In this document: in pieces, positions 1 through 9,679 of the stretch
Numbering within the stretch: the first letter of the stretch is position 1
How the letters are laid out: the number at the start of each line of letters is the position of its first letter
Source: an uncultured Clostridia bacterium
GTDB lineage: Bacteria > Bacillota > Clostridia > Lachnospirales > Anaerotignaceae
DNA: 34,616 nucleotides
Assembly (NCBI GenBank): GCA_910583755.1
Contig: CAJTZO010000027.1
Location: 1-34,616, forward strand
Reading direction: 5' to 3'
Notes under the pieces: generated by a model
Seen by the model: only the letters and a program-made list of their open reading frames with translations
Database searches by the model: none
Told to the model about the DNA's origin: nothing
Translations under genes and position numbers: made by a program

Positions 1-160
1 AAAAAAGTTGGACAAAAAACTTTCATGGAAAAACTAGTGTTTTTCCTTATCAAATCAACATTTTTTAAGGAAACGAAGTTTCCATTTAAAAGTTTCGATC
101 AAGCCTTTTCAAAGGCTTGTGGGTGTTTGAGGGCTAGCCTTCAAAGTTCTTTAACAAGCT
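1..160 (-). repeat. Modular palindrome element, copy A (cut by the window edge)
   Basis: This is a copy of the dispersed intergenic element, inverted relative to copy D at 23823-24025. It holds palindromes in the order 27-46 (GGAAAAACTAGTGTTTTTCC), 69-83 (GGAAACGAAGTTTCC), 100-119 (CAAGCC and GGCTTG arms) and 127-144 (TTGAGGG/CCTTCAA arms around GCTAG). It ends in TTAACAAGCT at 151-160. The 100-119 hairpin is absent from the other complete copies. The other end lies outside the window, so flanking direct repeats cannot be tested. The terminus is 14 bases past the stop codon of the neighbouring small membrane protein gene. Confidence 0.75.
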
Positions 161-174
161 GATAATTAATATTT

Positions 175-501
175 TCACTTACGTTTTATAAAAGTATCTA
201 ATAAAATAATGGTTACAGCAATAATAGAAAAAAGCAATTTTAATGGAGAATATTCTGTTGTTAAAGAAAGAAAGGTTAAAAATGGAACAATATAATGAAC
301 TAAAATATTATTTTTTAATTGAATAAACTTTTCTTTTGATAATTTTGCTAGAGGTTCTCTCATTTCTATATCAGCAGCTCTTTGTAAAGAAACTAAATTT
401 GTACTTTCTGAAGCCATAGCAGAAAAATTAAAAAGTGAAAAGCTTAAAATAATAAATAAAAATACACTTAAAATTTTATGTAAATAATTTTTTATCCACA
501 T
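175..501 (-). CDS. Small membrane protein of unknown function
   Basis: A 108-residue protein that I do not recognise. Residues about 9-28 form a hydrophobic stretch ending in FSAMASES, which looks like a signal peptide with cleavage after AMA. A short polar stretch follows, then a long hydrophobic C-terminal part (about residues 68-105) that could be one or two membrane segments, ending in FIKRK. The start at 501 is chosen because GAAAGGAG lies 9-10 bases upstream; an in-frame start at 546 has no such site. It follows rpoC on the same strand, but a terminator lies between them, so it is probably transcribed separately. No promoter is convincing. Confidence 0.6.
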   Translation of the reverse strand: MWIKNYLHKILSVFLFIILSFSLFNFSAMASESTNLVSLQRAADIEMREPLAKLSKEKFIQLKNNILVHYIVPFLTFLSLTTEYSPLKLLFSIIAVTIILLDTFIKRK

Positions 502-568
502 AAATATGCTCTCCTTTCTGAATGAAATAACAAATAACTTTAACATACAATAATAAATGTCGAATAAT

Positions 569-602
569 AAAATCTCCCTACTTTAAAAAGTAAGGAGATT
601 TT
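569..602 (-). terminator. Terminator of the rpoBC unit
   Basis: A long hairpin begins a few bases after the rpoC stop codon. The arms are AAAATCTCC (569-577) and GGAGATTTT (594-602), extended inward by TACTT/AAGTA around one mismatch. Read on the minus strand the second arm runs into ATTTTATTATT. Its position fits the end of the rpoB-rpoC transcript. Confidence 0.75.
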
Positions 603-605
603 ATA

Positions 606-3600
606 TTATACATTATAATCTGTATAGAAATAATCATCTTCTAAGTCTGTTTCCTGCTCTACTTCAATATCAATGTTACGGTACCTTTGCATACCCGTAC
701 CAGCCGGGATAAGTTTACCAATAATAACATTTTCCTTCAAACCAATCAGCGGGTCAATTTTTCCTTTAATTGCCGCTTCTGTCAATACTCTTGTGGTTTC
801 TTGGAACGATGCTGCGGAAAGGAAAGAGTCTGTTGCAAGAGAAGCTTTTGTAATTCCCAAAAGAACACGATACCCCTTTGCCAATTCTTTGCCTTCTTCT
901 GCCATTCTTGCATTGGTATTTTCAAAAGCAAGCCAATCCACAAGGCTACCCGGTAAAAAGTCTGTATCCCCATTTTCCTCAATTTTTACACGTTTAAGCA
1001 TTTGTCTTACAATAACTTCAATATGCTTATCATTGATTTCCACACCTTGTAAACGGTATACTCTTTGCACTTCTTGTATCATATAATCCTGTACACCACG
1101 AATTCCCTTGATTTTCAAAATATCATGAGGATTTACACTACCTTCTGTGATTTCGTCACCAGCTTCTATCATATCCCCATCATATACTTTAATACGAGAA
1201 CCATAAGGGATTAAATAATCTTTCGTTTCGCCTGTTTCTGGATTCGTTATAATAACTTCTCTTTTCTTTTTGGTATCACTGATAGTTACCTTTCCTCCAA
1301 ACTCTGCAATAATCGCAAGACCTTTTGGCTTTCTTGCCTCAAAAAGTTCCTCAACACGAGGCAAACCTTGTGTAATATCATCCCCTGCAATACCACCTGT
1401 ATGGAATGTTCTCATCGTTAACTGTGTACCCGGTTCACCGATAGACTGCGCTGCAATAATTCCAACAGATTCCCCAATACGGACAAAACGACCGCTAGCC
1501 ATATTGGCACCGTAACATTTGGAACAAATACCAATTTCGGAACGGCAAGTCAATACTGTTCGGATTAAAACCTTTTTTACACCAGCCTTTTCTACTTTTT
1601 CTGCTTGGTCTGGCATTATCATGCTATCTTTTGGTACCAATATTTCACCTGTTTCCGGATGAACAATATCCAAAATAGACCAACGACCTCTGATTCTATC
1701 TTGCAAGCTTTCAATCAACTCATTGCCATCCATAAAAGCAGATACCCAAAGCCCAGGTGTTTCTTCTCCCATATCTTCACAACACTGCCACTCTCTAATA
1801 ATAATATCTTGAGAAACGTCAACCAACCTACGTGTTAAATAGCCAGAGTCGGCTGTTCTTAAAGCAGTATCTGTTAGACCTTTTCTAGCACCATGTGCAG
1901 AAATAAAGTATTCCAAAACGGAAAGTCCTTCACGGAAATTTGATTTAATTGGCAATTCGATAATTCCACCAGAAGGGTTTGCCATCAAACCTCTCATACC
2001 GGCAAGCTGTTTAATCTGGCTATTAGAACCACGGGCACCAGAATCTGCCATCATAAAGATATTATTATACTTACCAAGCCCAGCAAGCAAAGCATCTGTA
2101 ATTTTATCATTGGCAATATTCCATGCATCAATAACTTTATTATGGCGTTCTTCATCTGTCATCAAACCACGTCTAAATTTTTTTGTAATTTCTTCCACTT
2201 GTCCTTCTGCTTCTAATAGATAATCCTTTTTCTTTTCAGGGATTACCATATCAGATACCGAAACTGTTAAAGCAGCTCTAGTAGAAAATTTATATCCTAA
2301 CGCTTTAATCTGATCTAATACAGCAGCCGTTTCTGTAGAGCCACAACGGTTAATACATCTATTAATAATCTTACCAATATCTTTCTTTTTTACTAAGTTA
2401 TGAATTTCATATTGAAATTTTTCTTCTTCATTGGTTCTATCCACATATCCTAAATTTTGTGGAATCGCTTCATTAAAAATAATTCTTCCAACTGTAGTAT
2501 CTACCATTCTGGATTCTTTTACACCATTAAATTCCAAAGTTCTTCTGACTTTAATCTTTGCATGAAGGGTAATAACATGGTTATCATAAGCAAGGATAGC
2601 TTCTTTTTCATCCTTAAAAGCTTTTCCTTCTCCCATTTCCCCATCTTTTTCCAGTGTCAAATAGTACATTCCTAATATCATGTCCTGAGAAGGTACCGTA
2701 ACTGGACCACCATCTGAAGGTTTTAATAAGTTGTTTGGAGAAAGTAACAAGAAACGACATTCTGCTTGTGCTTCTACAGACAGCGGAACATGAACCGCCA
2801 TCTGGTCACCGTCAAAGTCCGCATTATAAGCAGTACATACCAAAGGATGCAGTTTAATTGCTCTACCTTCTACTAAAACTGGCTCAAAAGCTTGAATCCC
2901 CAATCTGTGCAAGGTTGGTGCTCTATTGAGCATAACAGGATGTTCTTTAATAACATCCTCCAAAATATCCCAAACCTCTGTTTGCAGACGTTCAACCATC
3001 CTTTTTGCAGATTTAATATTATGTGCTAAACCATCTTCTACCAATTTTTTCATAACAAACGGTTTAAACAACTCTATCGCCATTTCCTTTGGTAAACCAC
3101 ACTGATAAATTTTTAATTCTGGACCAACAACAATAACAGAACGTCCAGAATAATCAACACGTTTTCCTAACAAGTTCTGACGGAAACGACCTTGTTTTCC
3201 TTTTAACATATCAGAAAGAGATTTCAAAGGTCTATTACCGGGACCAGTGACAGGTCTGCCCCTTCTACCATTATCAATTAAAGCGTCTACCGCTTCCTGT
3301 AACATTCTTTTTTCATTTCTTACAATAATATCAGGTGCACCCAAATCAAGCAATCTTTTTAAACGATTGTTTCTGTTAATGACACGTCTATAAAGGTCAT
3401 TCAAATCACTGGTTGCAAAACGACCACCATCTAATTGTACCATTGGGCGAATATCTGGCGGAATAACTGGAATTGCATCTAATATCATCCATTCTGGTTT
3501 ATTATTTGAAAGTCTAAAAGATTCTAAAACTTCCAAACGTTTAATAATTCTGATTCTTTTTTGTCCTGTTGTATCTGAAAGTTGTTTTTTTAACTCCAGT

Positions 3601-4178
3601 GCTTCTTTTTCTAAGTCAATGTCCATCAGCAGTTGTTTAATTGCCTCTGCACCCATAGAAGCTTTAAATGCATTCCCATATCTGTCATAAGCTTCTCTAA
3701 AATCTTTTTCTGTTAAAAGTTGTTTATACTGCAACTCTGTATCGCCAGGGTCAAGCACAACATAGGAGGCAAAGTATAACACCTTTTCCAATGCTCTTGG
3801 GGACATAGAAAGTATCAAACCCATACGGGAAGGAATTCCTTTAAAATACCAGATATGAGACACAGGAGCAGCTAATTCAATATGTCCCATTCTTTCTCTT
3901 CTGACTTTTGCCTTTGTAACTTCTACCCCACATCTATCACATACAACGCCTTTATAGCGGATTCTTTTATACTTTCCACAATGACATTCCCAGTCTTTGG
4001 TTGGACCAAAAATTCTTTCACAAAACAATCCATCTCGTTCTGGTTTTAATGTTCTGTAGTTAATGGTTTCTGGTTTTTTAACTTCCCCTCTTGACCATTC
4101 ATGTATTTTTTCAGGAGATGCTAAGCCGATTTTGATAGAATCAAAAACAATACCCTGTTCCGCATTTTGTGCTGTCAT
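606..4178 (-). CDS. rpoC: DNA-directed RNA polymerase subunit beta prime
   Basis: Largest subunit of RNA polymerase, forming the active-site cleft with beta. At 1190 residues it has the usual clostridial length. The N-terminal zinc site is visible (Cys65, Cys67, Cys80, Cys83). The catalytic magnesium motif NADFDGD lies at about residues 452-458. Further on are the trigger-loop region (SIGEPGTQLTMRTFHTGG) and a second zinc cluster (CRSEIGICSKCYG). AAAGGAG lies about 11 bases before the ATG. It starts 19 bases after the rpoB stop, so the two are cotranscribed, and a hairpin follows immediately. Nothing is truncated. The C-terminus ends in an acidic tail, EQETDLEDDYFYTDYNV. Confidence 0.99.
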   Translation of the reverse strand: MTAQNAEQGIVFDSIKIGLASPEKIHEWSRGEVKKPETINYRTLKPERDGLFCERIFGPTKDWECHCGKYKRIRYKGVVCDRCGVEVTKAKVRRERMGHIELAAPVSHIWYFKGIPSRMGLILSMSPRALEKVLYFASYVVLDPGDTELQYKQLLTEKDFREAYDRYGNAFKASMGAEAIKQLLMDIDLEKEALELKKQLSDTTGQKRIRIIKRLEVLESFRLSNNKPEWMILDAIPVIPPDIRPMVQLDGGRFATSDLNDLYRRVINRNNRLKRLLDLGAPDIIVRNEKRMLQEAVDALIDNGRRGRPVTGPGNRPLKSLSDMLKGKQGRFRQNLLGKRVDYSGRSVIVVGPELKIYQCGLPKEMAIELFKPFVMKKLVEDGLAHNIKSAKRMVERLQTEVWDILEDVIKEHPVMLNRAPTLHRLGIQAFEPVLVEGRAIKLHPLVCTAYNADFDGDQMAVHVPLSVEAQAECRFLLLSPNNLLKPSDGGPVTVPSQDMILGMYYLTLEKDGEMGEGKAFKDEKEAILAYDNHVITLHAKIKVRRTLEFNGVKESRMVDTTVGRIIFNEAIPQNLGYVDRTNEEEKFQYEIHNLVKKKDIGKIINRCINRCGSTETAAVLDQIKALGYKFSTRAALTVSVSDMVIPEKKKDYLLEAEGQVEEITKKFRRGLMTDEERHNKVIDAWNIANDKITDALLAGLGKYNNIFMMADSGARGSNSQIKQLAGMRGLMANPSGGIIELPIKSNFREGLSVLEYFISAHGARKGLTDTALRTADSGYLTRRLVDVSQDIIIREWQCCEDMGEETPGLWVSAFMDGNELIESLQDRIRGRWSILDIVHPETGEILVPKDSMIMPDQAEKVEKAGVKKVLIRTVLTCRSEIGICSKCYGANMASGRFVRIGESVGIIAAQSIGEPGTQLTMRTFHTGGIAGDDITQGLPRVEELFEARKPKGLAIIAEFGGKVTISDTKKKREVIITNPETGETKDYLIPYGSRIKVYDGDMIEAGDEITEGSVNPHDILKIKGIRGVQDYMIQEVQRVYRLQGVEINDKHIEVIVRQMLKRVKIEENGDTDFLPGSLVDWLAFENTNARMAEEGKELAKGYRVLLGITKASLATDSFLSAASFQETTRVLTEAAIKGKIDPLIGLKENVIIGKLIPAGTGMQRYRNIDIEVEQETDLEDDYFYTDYNV

Positions 4179-4197
4179 GAACTATCATGCTCCTTTC

Positions 4198-7100
4198 TTA
4201 TTCCTCATCATCTAAATCATCCATGTCGTCCAGTTCATCGTCTGCATATTCATCATCTGCATACTCATCTATATAATCATCCTCATCTTCTTCTGACTCC
4301 ATGCTATCTTCATCATCAAAAAGAAAATCTCTTAAATCTTCTTCTTCAGAGATTGGCTGCTCTGGTTTTCTGAAAGGCATTTCATCCTCATCTCTTTCAT
4401 ATCCGTCAATATTCATATTTAAGTCATCAATATCATCAATAGATTCTTTGATTTCTACTTCTGTCTGGTCTTCTCTCAATACGCGAATATCTAAAGCTAA
4501 GGATTGTAGTTCTTTTAACAACACTTTGAAAGATTCTGGAACACCAGGCTCTGGAATATTCTCTCCTTTGACAATAGATTCATAGGTTTTGACACGACCT
4601 ACAATATCATCTGATTTTACTGTCAAAATCTCTTGGAGTGTATAAGCAGCACCATATGCCTCTAACGCCCAAACCTCCATTTCTCCAAATCTCTGACCAC
4701 CAAACTGTGCTTTACCACCCAGTGGTTGCTGTGTAACAAGAGAATAAGGACCTGTAGAACGTGCATGAATTTTATCATCTACCAAGTGGTGGAGTTTCAA
4801 ATAATGCATAAAACCAATCGTAACACGATTGTCAAACAATTCCCCAGTTCTACCATCACGAAGTTCAACTTTGCCATCTCTGCTCAGTTTAACCCCTTTC
4901 CATTCTTCTCTATGTTCTCTATTTTCATAAAGCTCATCATAGATGTCTCCTTGCAGTAAATCTTTCCATTTTTCAGAAAATTCTTCCCACTCTGTATTCA
5001 CATAATCGTTTGCCATTTCTAAAGTATCCATAATGCTAACTTCATCTGCACCATCAAAAACAGGGGTAGCTACTTTCCAGCCTAATGCTTTCGCTGCAAG
5101 GCTTAAATGCGTTTCCAATACTTGCCCGATGTTCATACGGGAAGGAATACCCAAAGGATTTAATACAATATCTAATGGTCTGCCGTTTGGTAAAAATGGC
5201 ATATCTTCCACAGGTAATACTCTGGAAACAACACCTTTATTTCCATGTCTACCCGCCATTTTATCCCCTACAGAAATTTTTCTTTTTTGTGCAATATAAA
5301 CTCTAACCAGTTGATTGACACCTGGTCCAATATCGTCACCATTTTCTCTTGTAAATATTTTAACATCTACAATAATACCAGTTTCTCCATGTGGTACTCT
5401 TAAAGAAGTGTCTCTAACTTCTCTTGCTTTTTCACCAAAAATAGCTCTTAATAATCTTTCTTCTGCTGTTAATTCTGTTTCTCCTTTTGGTGTTACTTTT
5501 CCAACTAAAATATCGTTTGGACGTACTTCTGCACCAATACGGACAATTCCTCTTGCATCCAAATCTCGAAGGGCATCTTCTCCCACATTTGGAATATCTC
5601 TTGTAATTTCTTCAGGACCAAGTTTGGTATCCCTTGCTTCTGACTCAAATTCATTGACATGCACAGAGGTATATACATCTTCTTGTACCAATTTTTCACT
5701 CAAAAGAACAGCATCTTCATAATTATAGCCTTCCCATGTCATAAAACCAATTAATGGATTTTTACCAAGTGCCAATTCACCATTAGAGGTAGAAGCACCA
5801 TCTGCAATAATCTGCCCTTGTTTCACTTTATCTCCTTGGTTAATAATCGGTCTTTGATTTAAGCAAGTGCTTTGGTTACTTCTTTGATATTTTATCAAAC
5901 GGTAAGTATCCCGTTTTCCTTCTTCCGTTTTTACAATAATTTCATTTGCTGCTACTTTCTCTACTACACCAGAATGTTTTGCAATCACACAAATACCAGA
6001 GTCTTTTGCTGTTTTATATTCCATGCCTGTACCAACAATAGGGGAATCTGTGATTAATAAAGGTACTGCCTGACGTTGCATGTTAGAACCCATTAATGCT
6101 CTGTTCGCGTCATCATTTTCCAAGAAAGGAATCAAAGCAGTTGCAACAGAAACCATTTGTTTTGGAGAAACGTCCATCAAATGAATTTCTTTTCTATCTA
6201 CCTCAATAATATCCTCTCTATGTCGTCCAGAAACCTTTTTATGCATAAAATGTCCCTGTTCGTCCAAAGGCTCATTTGCTTGTGCAACATTATAGTTTTC
6301 TTCTTCATCTGCTGTTACATATACAAATTCATCGGTTACTTTCGGCTCGTCACCAGTTTGGTCTACTTTTCTGTAAGGTGCTTCAATAAAGCCATATTCA
6401 TTGATTCTTGCAAAAGTAGCAAGAGAGTTAATCAAGCCAATGTTAGGACCTTCTGGCGTTTCAATCGGACACATTCTACCATAATGAGAGTGGTGAACGT
6501 CACGTACTTCAAATCCTGCTCTTTCTCTGGACAAACCACCAGGACCTAAGGCAGACAAACGGCGTTTATGTGTCAATTCAGAAAGTGGATTATTTTGGTC
6601 CATAAACTGTGACAACTGAGAACTACCAAAAAACTCTTTAATGGCTGCTGTTACCGGACGTACATTAATCAATGCTTGTGGTGTTACAACAGCAATATCT
6701 TGTGTTGTCATTCTTTCTCTGACAACTCTTTCCATTCTGGAAAGACCAATACGAAACTGATTTTGCAATAATTCTCCTACAGAACGAATCCTTCGATTGC
6801 CCAAGTGGTCAATATCATCTACATTTCCATAACCATAGTCTAACTGCATCACATAGTTAATCGAAGCCATAATATCTTCTAATGTAATATGTTTTGGCAA
6901 TAATTCATGGATATTTTCTTTAATCGCTGCCTTTACTTCTTCTGCTGTGTCAAAGCTTTCCAATATTTTTACTAAAACTGGATAATATACTTTTTCTTTA
7001 ATTCCTAAATCGGTACCTGTTAAATCAAATTCTGCAAGATAAGGGTCAATATCCACCACTTGATTGGTCAATATTTTTACCTTTTGTTCTTCTGCTTCTT

Positions 7101-8100
7101 CCGGTTCAATATAAATAAAGGCGGTACCTGTATTTTGTATTTCATCACACAATTCTAAAGTTAGCTTCATGCCTGCTTCTGCTACCACTTCTCCTGTCAT
7201 AGCATCCACCACATTTTCCGCCAGCTTTGCTCCTTTTACTCTGTTGCGAAGTGCTAACTTTTTGTTAAATTTATAACGTCCTACTTTTGCCAAGTCATAT
7301 CTTTTGGGGTCAAAAAACATACTTCTTAATAAGGTTTCAGAACTTTCCACCGTTGGAGGTTCCCCCGGACGCAATTTTTTATAAAGCTCCACTAAACCTT
7401 CTTCATAAGATTTCGAAACATCTTTTTCTATTGTTGCAAGTATTTTTGGTTCTTCCCCAAACAAATCTAAAATTTCGGCATCGCTGCCAATTCCTAACGC
7501 CCGAATCAAAACGGTTACAGGCACTTTTCTGGTACGGTCTACTCTAACATAAAAAACGTCATTGGAATCTGTTTCATATTCCAACCAAGCGCCTCTATTG
7601 GGAATCACCGTAGCAGAAAGCAATTTTTTACCAAGTTTATCAAAATCAGAAGCATAATAAATACCCGGAGAACGTACTAACTGGCTGACAATTACACGCT
7701 CTGCACCATTGATGATAAAAGTACCTGTTTCTGTCATCAATGGAAAATCTCCCATAAATATTTCTTGTTCTTTAATTTCGTCTAATTCCTTGTTATACAG
7801 TCTTGCTTTTACTTTTAAAGCAGCTGCATAGGTTGCATCTCTTTCTTTGCATTCTTCAATAGAATATTTCGGTTCAGAATCTAAAGTAAAATCTGTTAAT
7901 TTTAATTCCAGATTTCCGCTGAAATCCATAATGGGAGAAATATCCTCAAAGACTTCTTTTAAACCTTCATCCAAAAACCATTGATAACTGTCTTTTTGAA
8001 CTTCAATCAGGTTTGGCATTTCAAGAACTTCATTGATTCTTGAGTAACTCATTCTAACACTGTCACCCAAAGGGAGTGCGTGAATTCTGTTCTTTTCCAT
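4198..8100 (-). CDS. rpoB: DNA-directed RNA polymerase subunit beta
   Basis: Second-largest RNA polymerase subunit, 1300 residues. The rifampicin region is canonical (SSQLSQFMDQNNPLSELTHK begins near residue 494), with Asp501, His511 and Ser516 at the classic resistance positions, all wild type. The C-terminal 90 or so residues are extremely acidic (repeated DDE/YADDE), an extension beyond the conserved core. AGAGGTGA precedes the ATG. Unusually, rplL is not directly upstream: about 9.3 kb of unrelated genes intervene. The gene instead has a long leader of roughly 340 bases and its own sigma-A-type promoter at 8442-8470. Confidence 0.99.
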   Translation of the reverse strand: MEKNRIHALPLGDSVRMSYSRINEVLEMPNLIEVQKDSYQWFLDEGLKEVFEDISPIMDFSGNLELKLTDFTLDSEPKYSIEECKERDATYAAALKVKARLYNKELDEIKEQEIFMGDFPLMTETGTFIINGAERVIVSQLVRSPGIYYASDFDKLGKKLLSATVIPNRGAWLEYETDSNDVFYVRVDRTRKVPVTVLIRALGIGSDAEILDLFGEEPKILATIEKDVSKSYEEGLVELYKKLRPGEPPTVESSETLLRSMFFDPKRYDLAKVGRYKFNKKLALRNRVKGAKLAENVVDAMTGEVVAEAGMKLTLELCDEIQNTGTAFIYIEPEEAEEQKVKILTNQVVDIDPYLAEFDLTGTDLGIKEKVYYPVLVKILESFDTAEEVKAAIKENIHELLPKHITLEDIMASINYVMQLDYGYGNVDDIDHLGNRRIRSVGELLQNQFRIGLSRMERVVRERMTTQDIAVVTPQALINVRPVTAAIKEFFGSSQLSQFMDQNNPLSELTHKRRLSALGPGGLSRERAGFEVRDVHHSHYGRMCPIETPEGPNIGLINSLATFARINEYGFIEAPYRKVDQTGDEPKVTDEFVYVTADEEENYNVAQANEPLDEQGHFMHKKVSGRHREDIIEVDRKEIHLMDVSPKQMVSVATALIPFLENDDANRALMGSNMQRQAVPLLITDSPIVGTGMEYKTAKDSGICVIAKHSGVVEKVAANEIIVKTEEGKRDTYRLIKYQRSNQSTCLNQRPIINQGDKVKQGQIIADGASTSNGELALGKNPLIGFMTWEGYNYEDAVLLSEKLVQEDVYTSVHVNEFESEARDTKLGPEEITRDIPNVGEDALRDLDARGIVRIGAEVRPNDILVGKVTPKGETELTAEERLLRAIFGEKAREVRDTSLRVPHGETGIIVDVKIFTRENGDDIGPGVNQLVRVYIAQKRKISVGDKMAGRHGNKGVVSRVLPVEDMPFLPNGRPLDIVLNPLGIPSRMNIGQVLETHLSLAAKALGWKVATPVFDGADEVSIMDTLEMANDYVNTEWEEFSEKWKDLLQGDIYDELYENREHREEWKGVKLSRDGKVELRDGRTGELFDNRVTIGFMHYLKLHHLVDDKIHARSTGPYSLVTQQPLGGKAQFGGQRFGEMEVWALEAYGAAYTLQEILTVKSDDIVGRVKTYESIVKGENIPEPGVPESFKVLLKELQSLALDIRVLREDQTEVEIKESIDDIDDLNMNIDGYERDEDEMPFRKPEQPISEEEDLRDFLFDDEDSMESEEDEDDYIDEYADDEYADDELDDMDDLDDEE

Positions 8101-8200
8101 CTATGTCACCTCTCGAAAATATTCATTACACCGTGGAAACAAATTTTTTACACAAAAAATTTAGAATCAAACAAAGCTAGACCTTTGCTTCTTGCCTTTT

Positions 8201-8266
8201 TCAGCAATGATAACAAAAGTCTTTCCATGAAGATTCTAATTTTATAAAACTAGGGTGTTTCTGCAT
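8201..8266 (-). other. Possible 21-codon leader ORF in the rpoB 5' region
   Basis: Within the rpoB leader, GAGGGGG sits about 9 bases before an ATG that opens a 21-codon reading frame (MQKHPSFIKLESSWKDFCYHC) ending in TGA, about 100 bases before rpoB. The start overlaps one arm of a hairpin (GGTGTT.TGCA pairing with TGCA.AACACC, 8260-8312). This could be a leader peptide or chance. No homology is recognised. Confidence 0.25.
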
Positions 8267-8365
8267 ATTCACAAACCCCCTCTACGTAAAGTAAAATTGC
8301 ATAACACCTTGCCGCCTCATTTATCAATATAACATTGATTTCCTATAAATTTTCATAAAAATTTG

Positions 8366-8394
8366 TTGAAATATATTTGTTCCTATGTTATACT
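8366..8394 (+). promoter_or_regulatory. Plus-strand sigma-A-type promoter for the 8553-10121 genes
   Basis: TTGAAA (8366-8371), a 17-base spacer, then TATACT (8389-8394). It reads toward the three plus-strand genes, about 160 bases before the first start codon. It lies inside the transcribed rpoB leader, so the two units overlap head to head and face interference or antisense transcription. Confidence 0.6.
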
Positions 8395-8441
8395 GTAAAA
8401 AGGAAACATATATAGTGTGTAGCTTGGCTGATATAGCCAAT

Positions 8442-8470
8442 ATGTTACCATATCATGGTCTTGTTGTCAA
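8442..8470 (-). promoter_or_regulatory. rpoB promoter
   Basis: On the minus strand: TTGACA (8465-8470), a 17-base spacer, TAACAT (8442-8447). It gives rpoBC transcription independent of rplJL and leaves a leader of about 340 bases before rpoB. Confidence 0.7.
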
Positions 8471-8510
8471 GGTCTTTTTTTAACGACGCTTTCTTAAAAG
8501 TCTTAATACT
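8471..8510 (-). promoter_or_regulatory. A-tract/palindrome block upstream of the rpoB promoter
   Basis: Directly upstream of the rpoB -35 box, the plus strand reads TTTTTTTAACG, then CTTTCTTAAAAG, then CTTAATA. The same three strings occur in the same order directly upstream of the rplJ -35 box (18467-18502), with small gaps. The A-tract on the transcribed side could act as an UP element. The shared block suggests that one promoter region is a copy of the other, or that both keep an ancestral design. Confidence 0.55.
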
Positions 8511-8552
8511 CTTGACAAGTTAAGATTTACTTACATTTAAGGAAGGGTAAGA

Positions 8553-9077
8553 ATGACATTACCACTCATTTTGATAATTCTTTTTCCATATTCTATTGTA
8601 TTATTGATAAGTAGCCTGCTTCAGCCAACCCTGATGGAGGTTTTTTTTCATAATCATATTTTGATTGGGTTATTTTTTGTTTGTATTTTAGGACTCCTTT
8701 CATTTATCAGTGCCATTTTTATTGGTATCAAAAATCTAACCAACCAAAATAATCCAATCAAAGCAGCAAAACAAACCATGCTAATCAAACTGTTTCAAGT
8801 TCCTGCTTATCTTTCTATTTTTGTTGTAGGGCTTGCTTGTATGGTTACGATATTCTCAATGGGAATTTCTTTTTTTCTAATCATTTTTGATTGTGTTTCT
8901 ATTTTTTTAAGTGGATTTGTTGGTGTATCTGCTGTAAAATGCAATTATACAAATGGAATTTTATTAAAAAAAGAGCTGCTTTTGTATAGCATTTTGCAAT
9001 TTGTTTTTTGTGTTGATGTCATTTGTGCTATTTTTTTATGGAAAAAGGCAGTTTATTATTTTTCTAAAAAAGATTGA
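8553..9077 (+). CDS. Multi-pass membrane protein of unknown function
   Basis: A 174-residue hydrophobic protein with about five membrane segments (roughly residues 2-24, 33-58, 80-101, 104-127, 142-163). A conserved-looking loop after the second segment (GIKNLTNQNNPIKAAKQTMLIK) precedes the third. It faintly recalls small uncharacterised Firmicutes membrane families such as DUF6652, but I cannot confirm this. GGAAGGG stands before the ATG. It is first of three closely spaced plus-strand genes downstream of the 8366-8394 promoter and lies divergent from rpoB. No enzymatic motif is visible. Confidence 0.7.
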   Translation: MTLPLILIILFPYSIVLLISSLLQPTLMEVFFHNHILIGLFFVCILGLLSFISAIFIGIKNLTNQNNPIKAAKQTMLIKLFQVPAYLSIFVVGLACMVTIFSMGISFFLIIFDCVSIFLSGFVGVSAVKCNYTNGILLKKELLLYSILQFVFCVDVICAIFLWKKAVYYFSKKD

Positions 9078-9091
9078 AAAAGGTGATTTTT

Positions 9092-9679
9092 ATGGAAATT
9101 ACAATTCGTACAGCCACACCACAAGATGCAACAGCATTACTTGCCATTTATGCTCCTTATATTCAAAATACTGCTATTACTTTTGAATATCTTGTTCCTT
9201 CTGTACATGAATTTCAAAATAGAATTTTACATATTTTACAAAACTATCCTTATCTGGTAGCAGAATCAGAAAATGAAATTGTTGGCTATGCTTATGCTTC
9301 TGCTTTTGGAGAAAGAGCAGCGTATGCTTGGACAGTAGAAGTATCTATTTATGTCAAACAAAATAATAAAAAAATGGGTATTGGAAAAAAACTTTATCAG
9401 GCATTGGAAAAAGCACTTCAAGCACAAAATATCATTAACATCATTGCCTGTGTTGCCAATACAGAACAAGAAGATGCTTATTTAACAAAAAACAGTTTAC
9501 ATTTTCATCTGCATATGGGCTATCATATTGCTGGAACCTTACACCAATGTGGCTATAAATTTCATAAATGGTATGATATTGTTCACCTTGAAAAATATAT
9601 CGGTTCTCATCAAATAGAGCCACTTCCTGTTAAAAAATTTTTATCTATGGTTGAGAAAGGAAAACAGCCAAATGAATGA
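9092..9679 (+). CDS. GNAT N-acetyltransferase, phosphinothricin-acetyltransferase-like
   Basis: A 195-residue protein of the Gcn5-related acetyltransferase fold, which transfers acetyl from acetyl-CoA to an amine. The N-terminus (EITIRTATPQDATALLAIYA), the segment YAWTVEVSIYVKQNNKKMGIGKKLYQ with the acetyl-CoA pyrophosphate loop (KKMGIGKKL), and the C-terminal GYHIAGTLHQCGYKFHKWYDIVHLEK are typical of the PAT/MddA group. That group acts on methionine sulfoximine or related amino acids; the substrate here is unknown. The start at 9092 is preferred because AAAAGGTG precedes it; a TTG at 9074 is less likely. It lies 14 bases after the membrane protein gene and overlaps the next gene by 8 bases, so these form an operon. 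Confidence 0.85.
   Translation: MEITIRTATPQDATALLAIYAPYIQNTAITFEYLVPSVHEFQNRILHILQNYPYLVAESENEIVGYAYASAFGERAAYAWTVEVSIYVKQNNKKMGIGKKLYQALEKALQAQNIINIIACVANTEQEDAYLTKNSLHFHLHMGYHIAGTLHQCGYKFHKWYDIVHLEKYIGSHQIEPLPVKKFLSMVEKGKQPNE

Noticed and set aside
673..8080. Many open frames of 60-135 codons on the plus strand opposite rpoC and rpoB
   Set aside because: They mirror the coding frames of two certain genes, lack ribosome binding sites and show no family resemblance.
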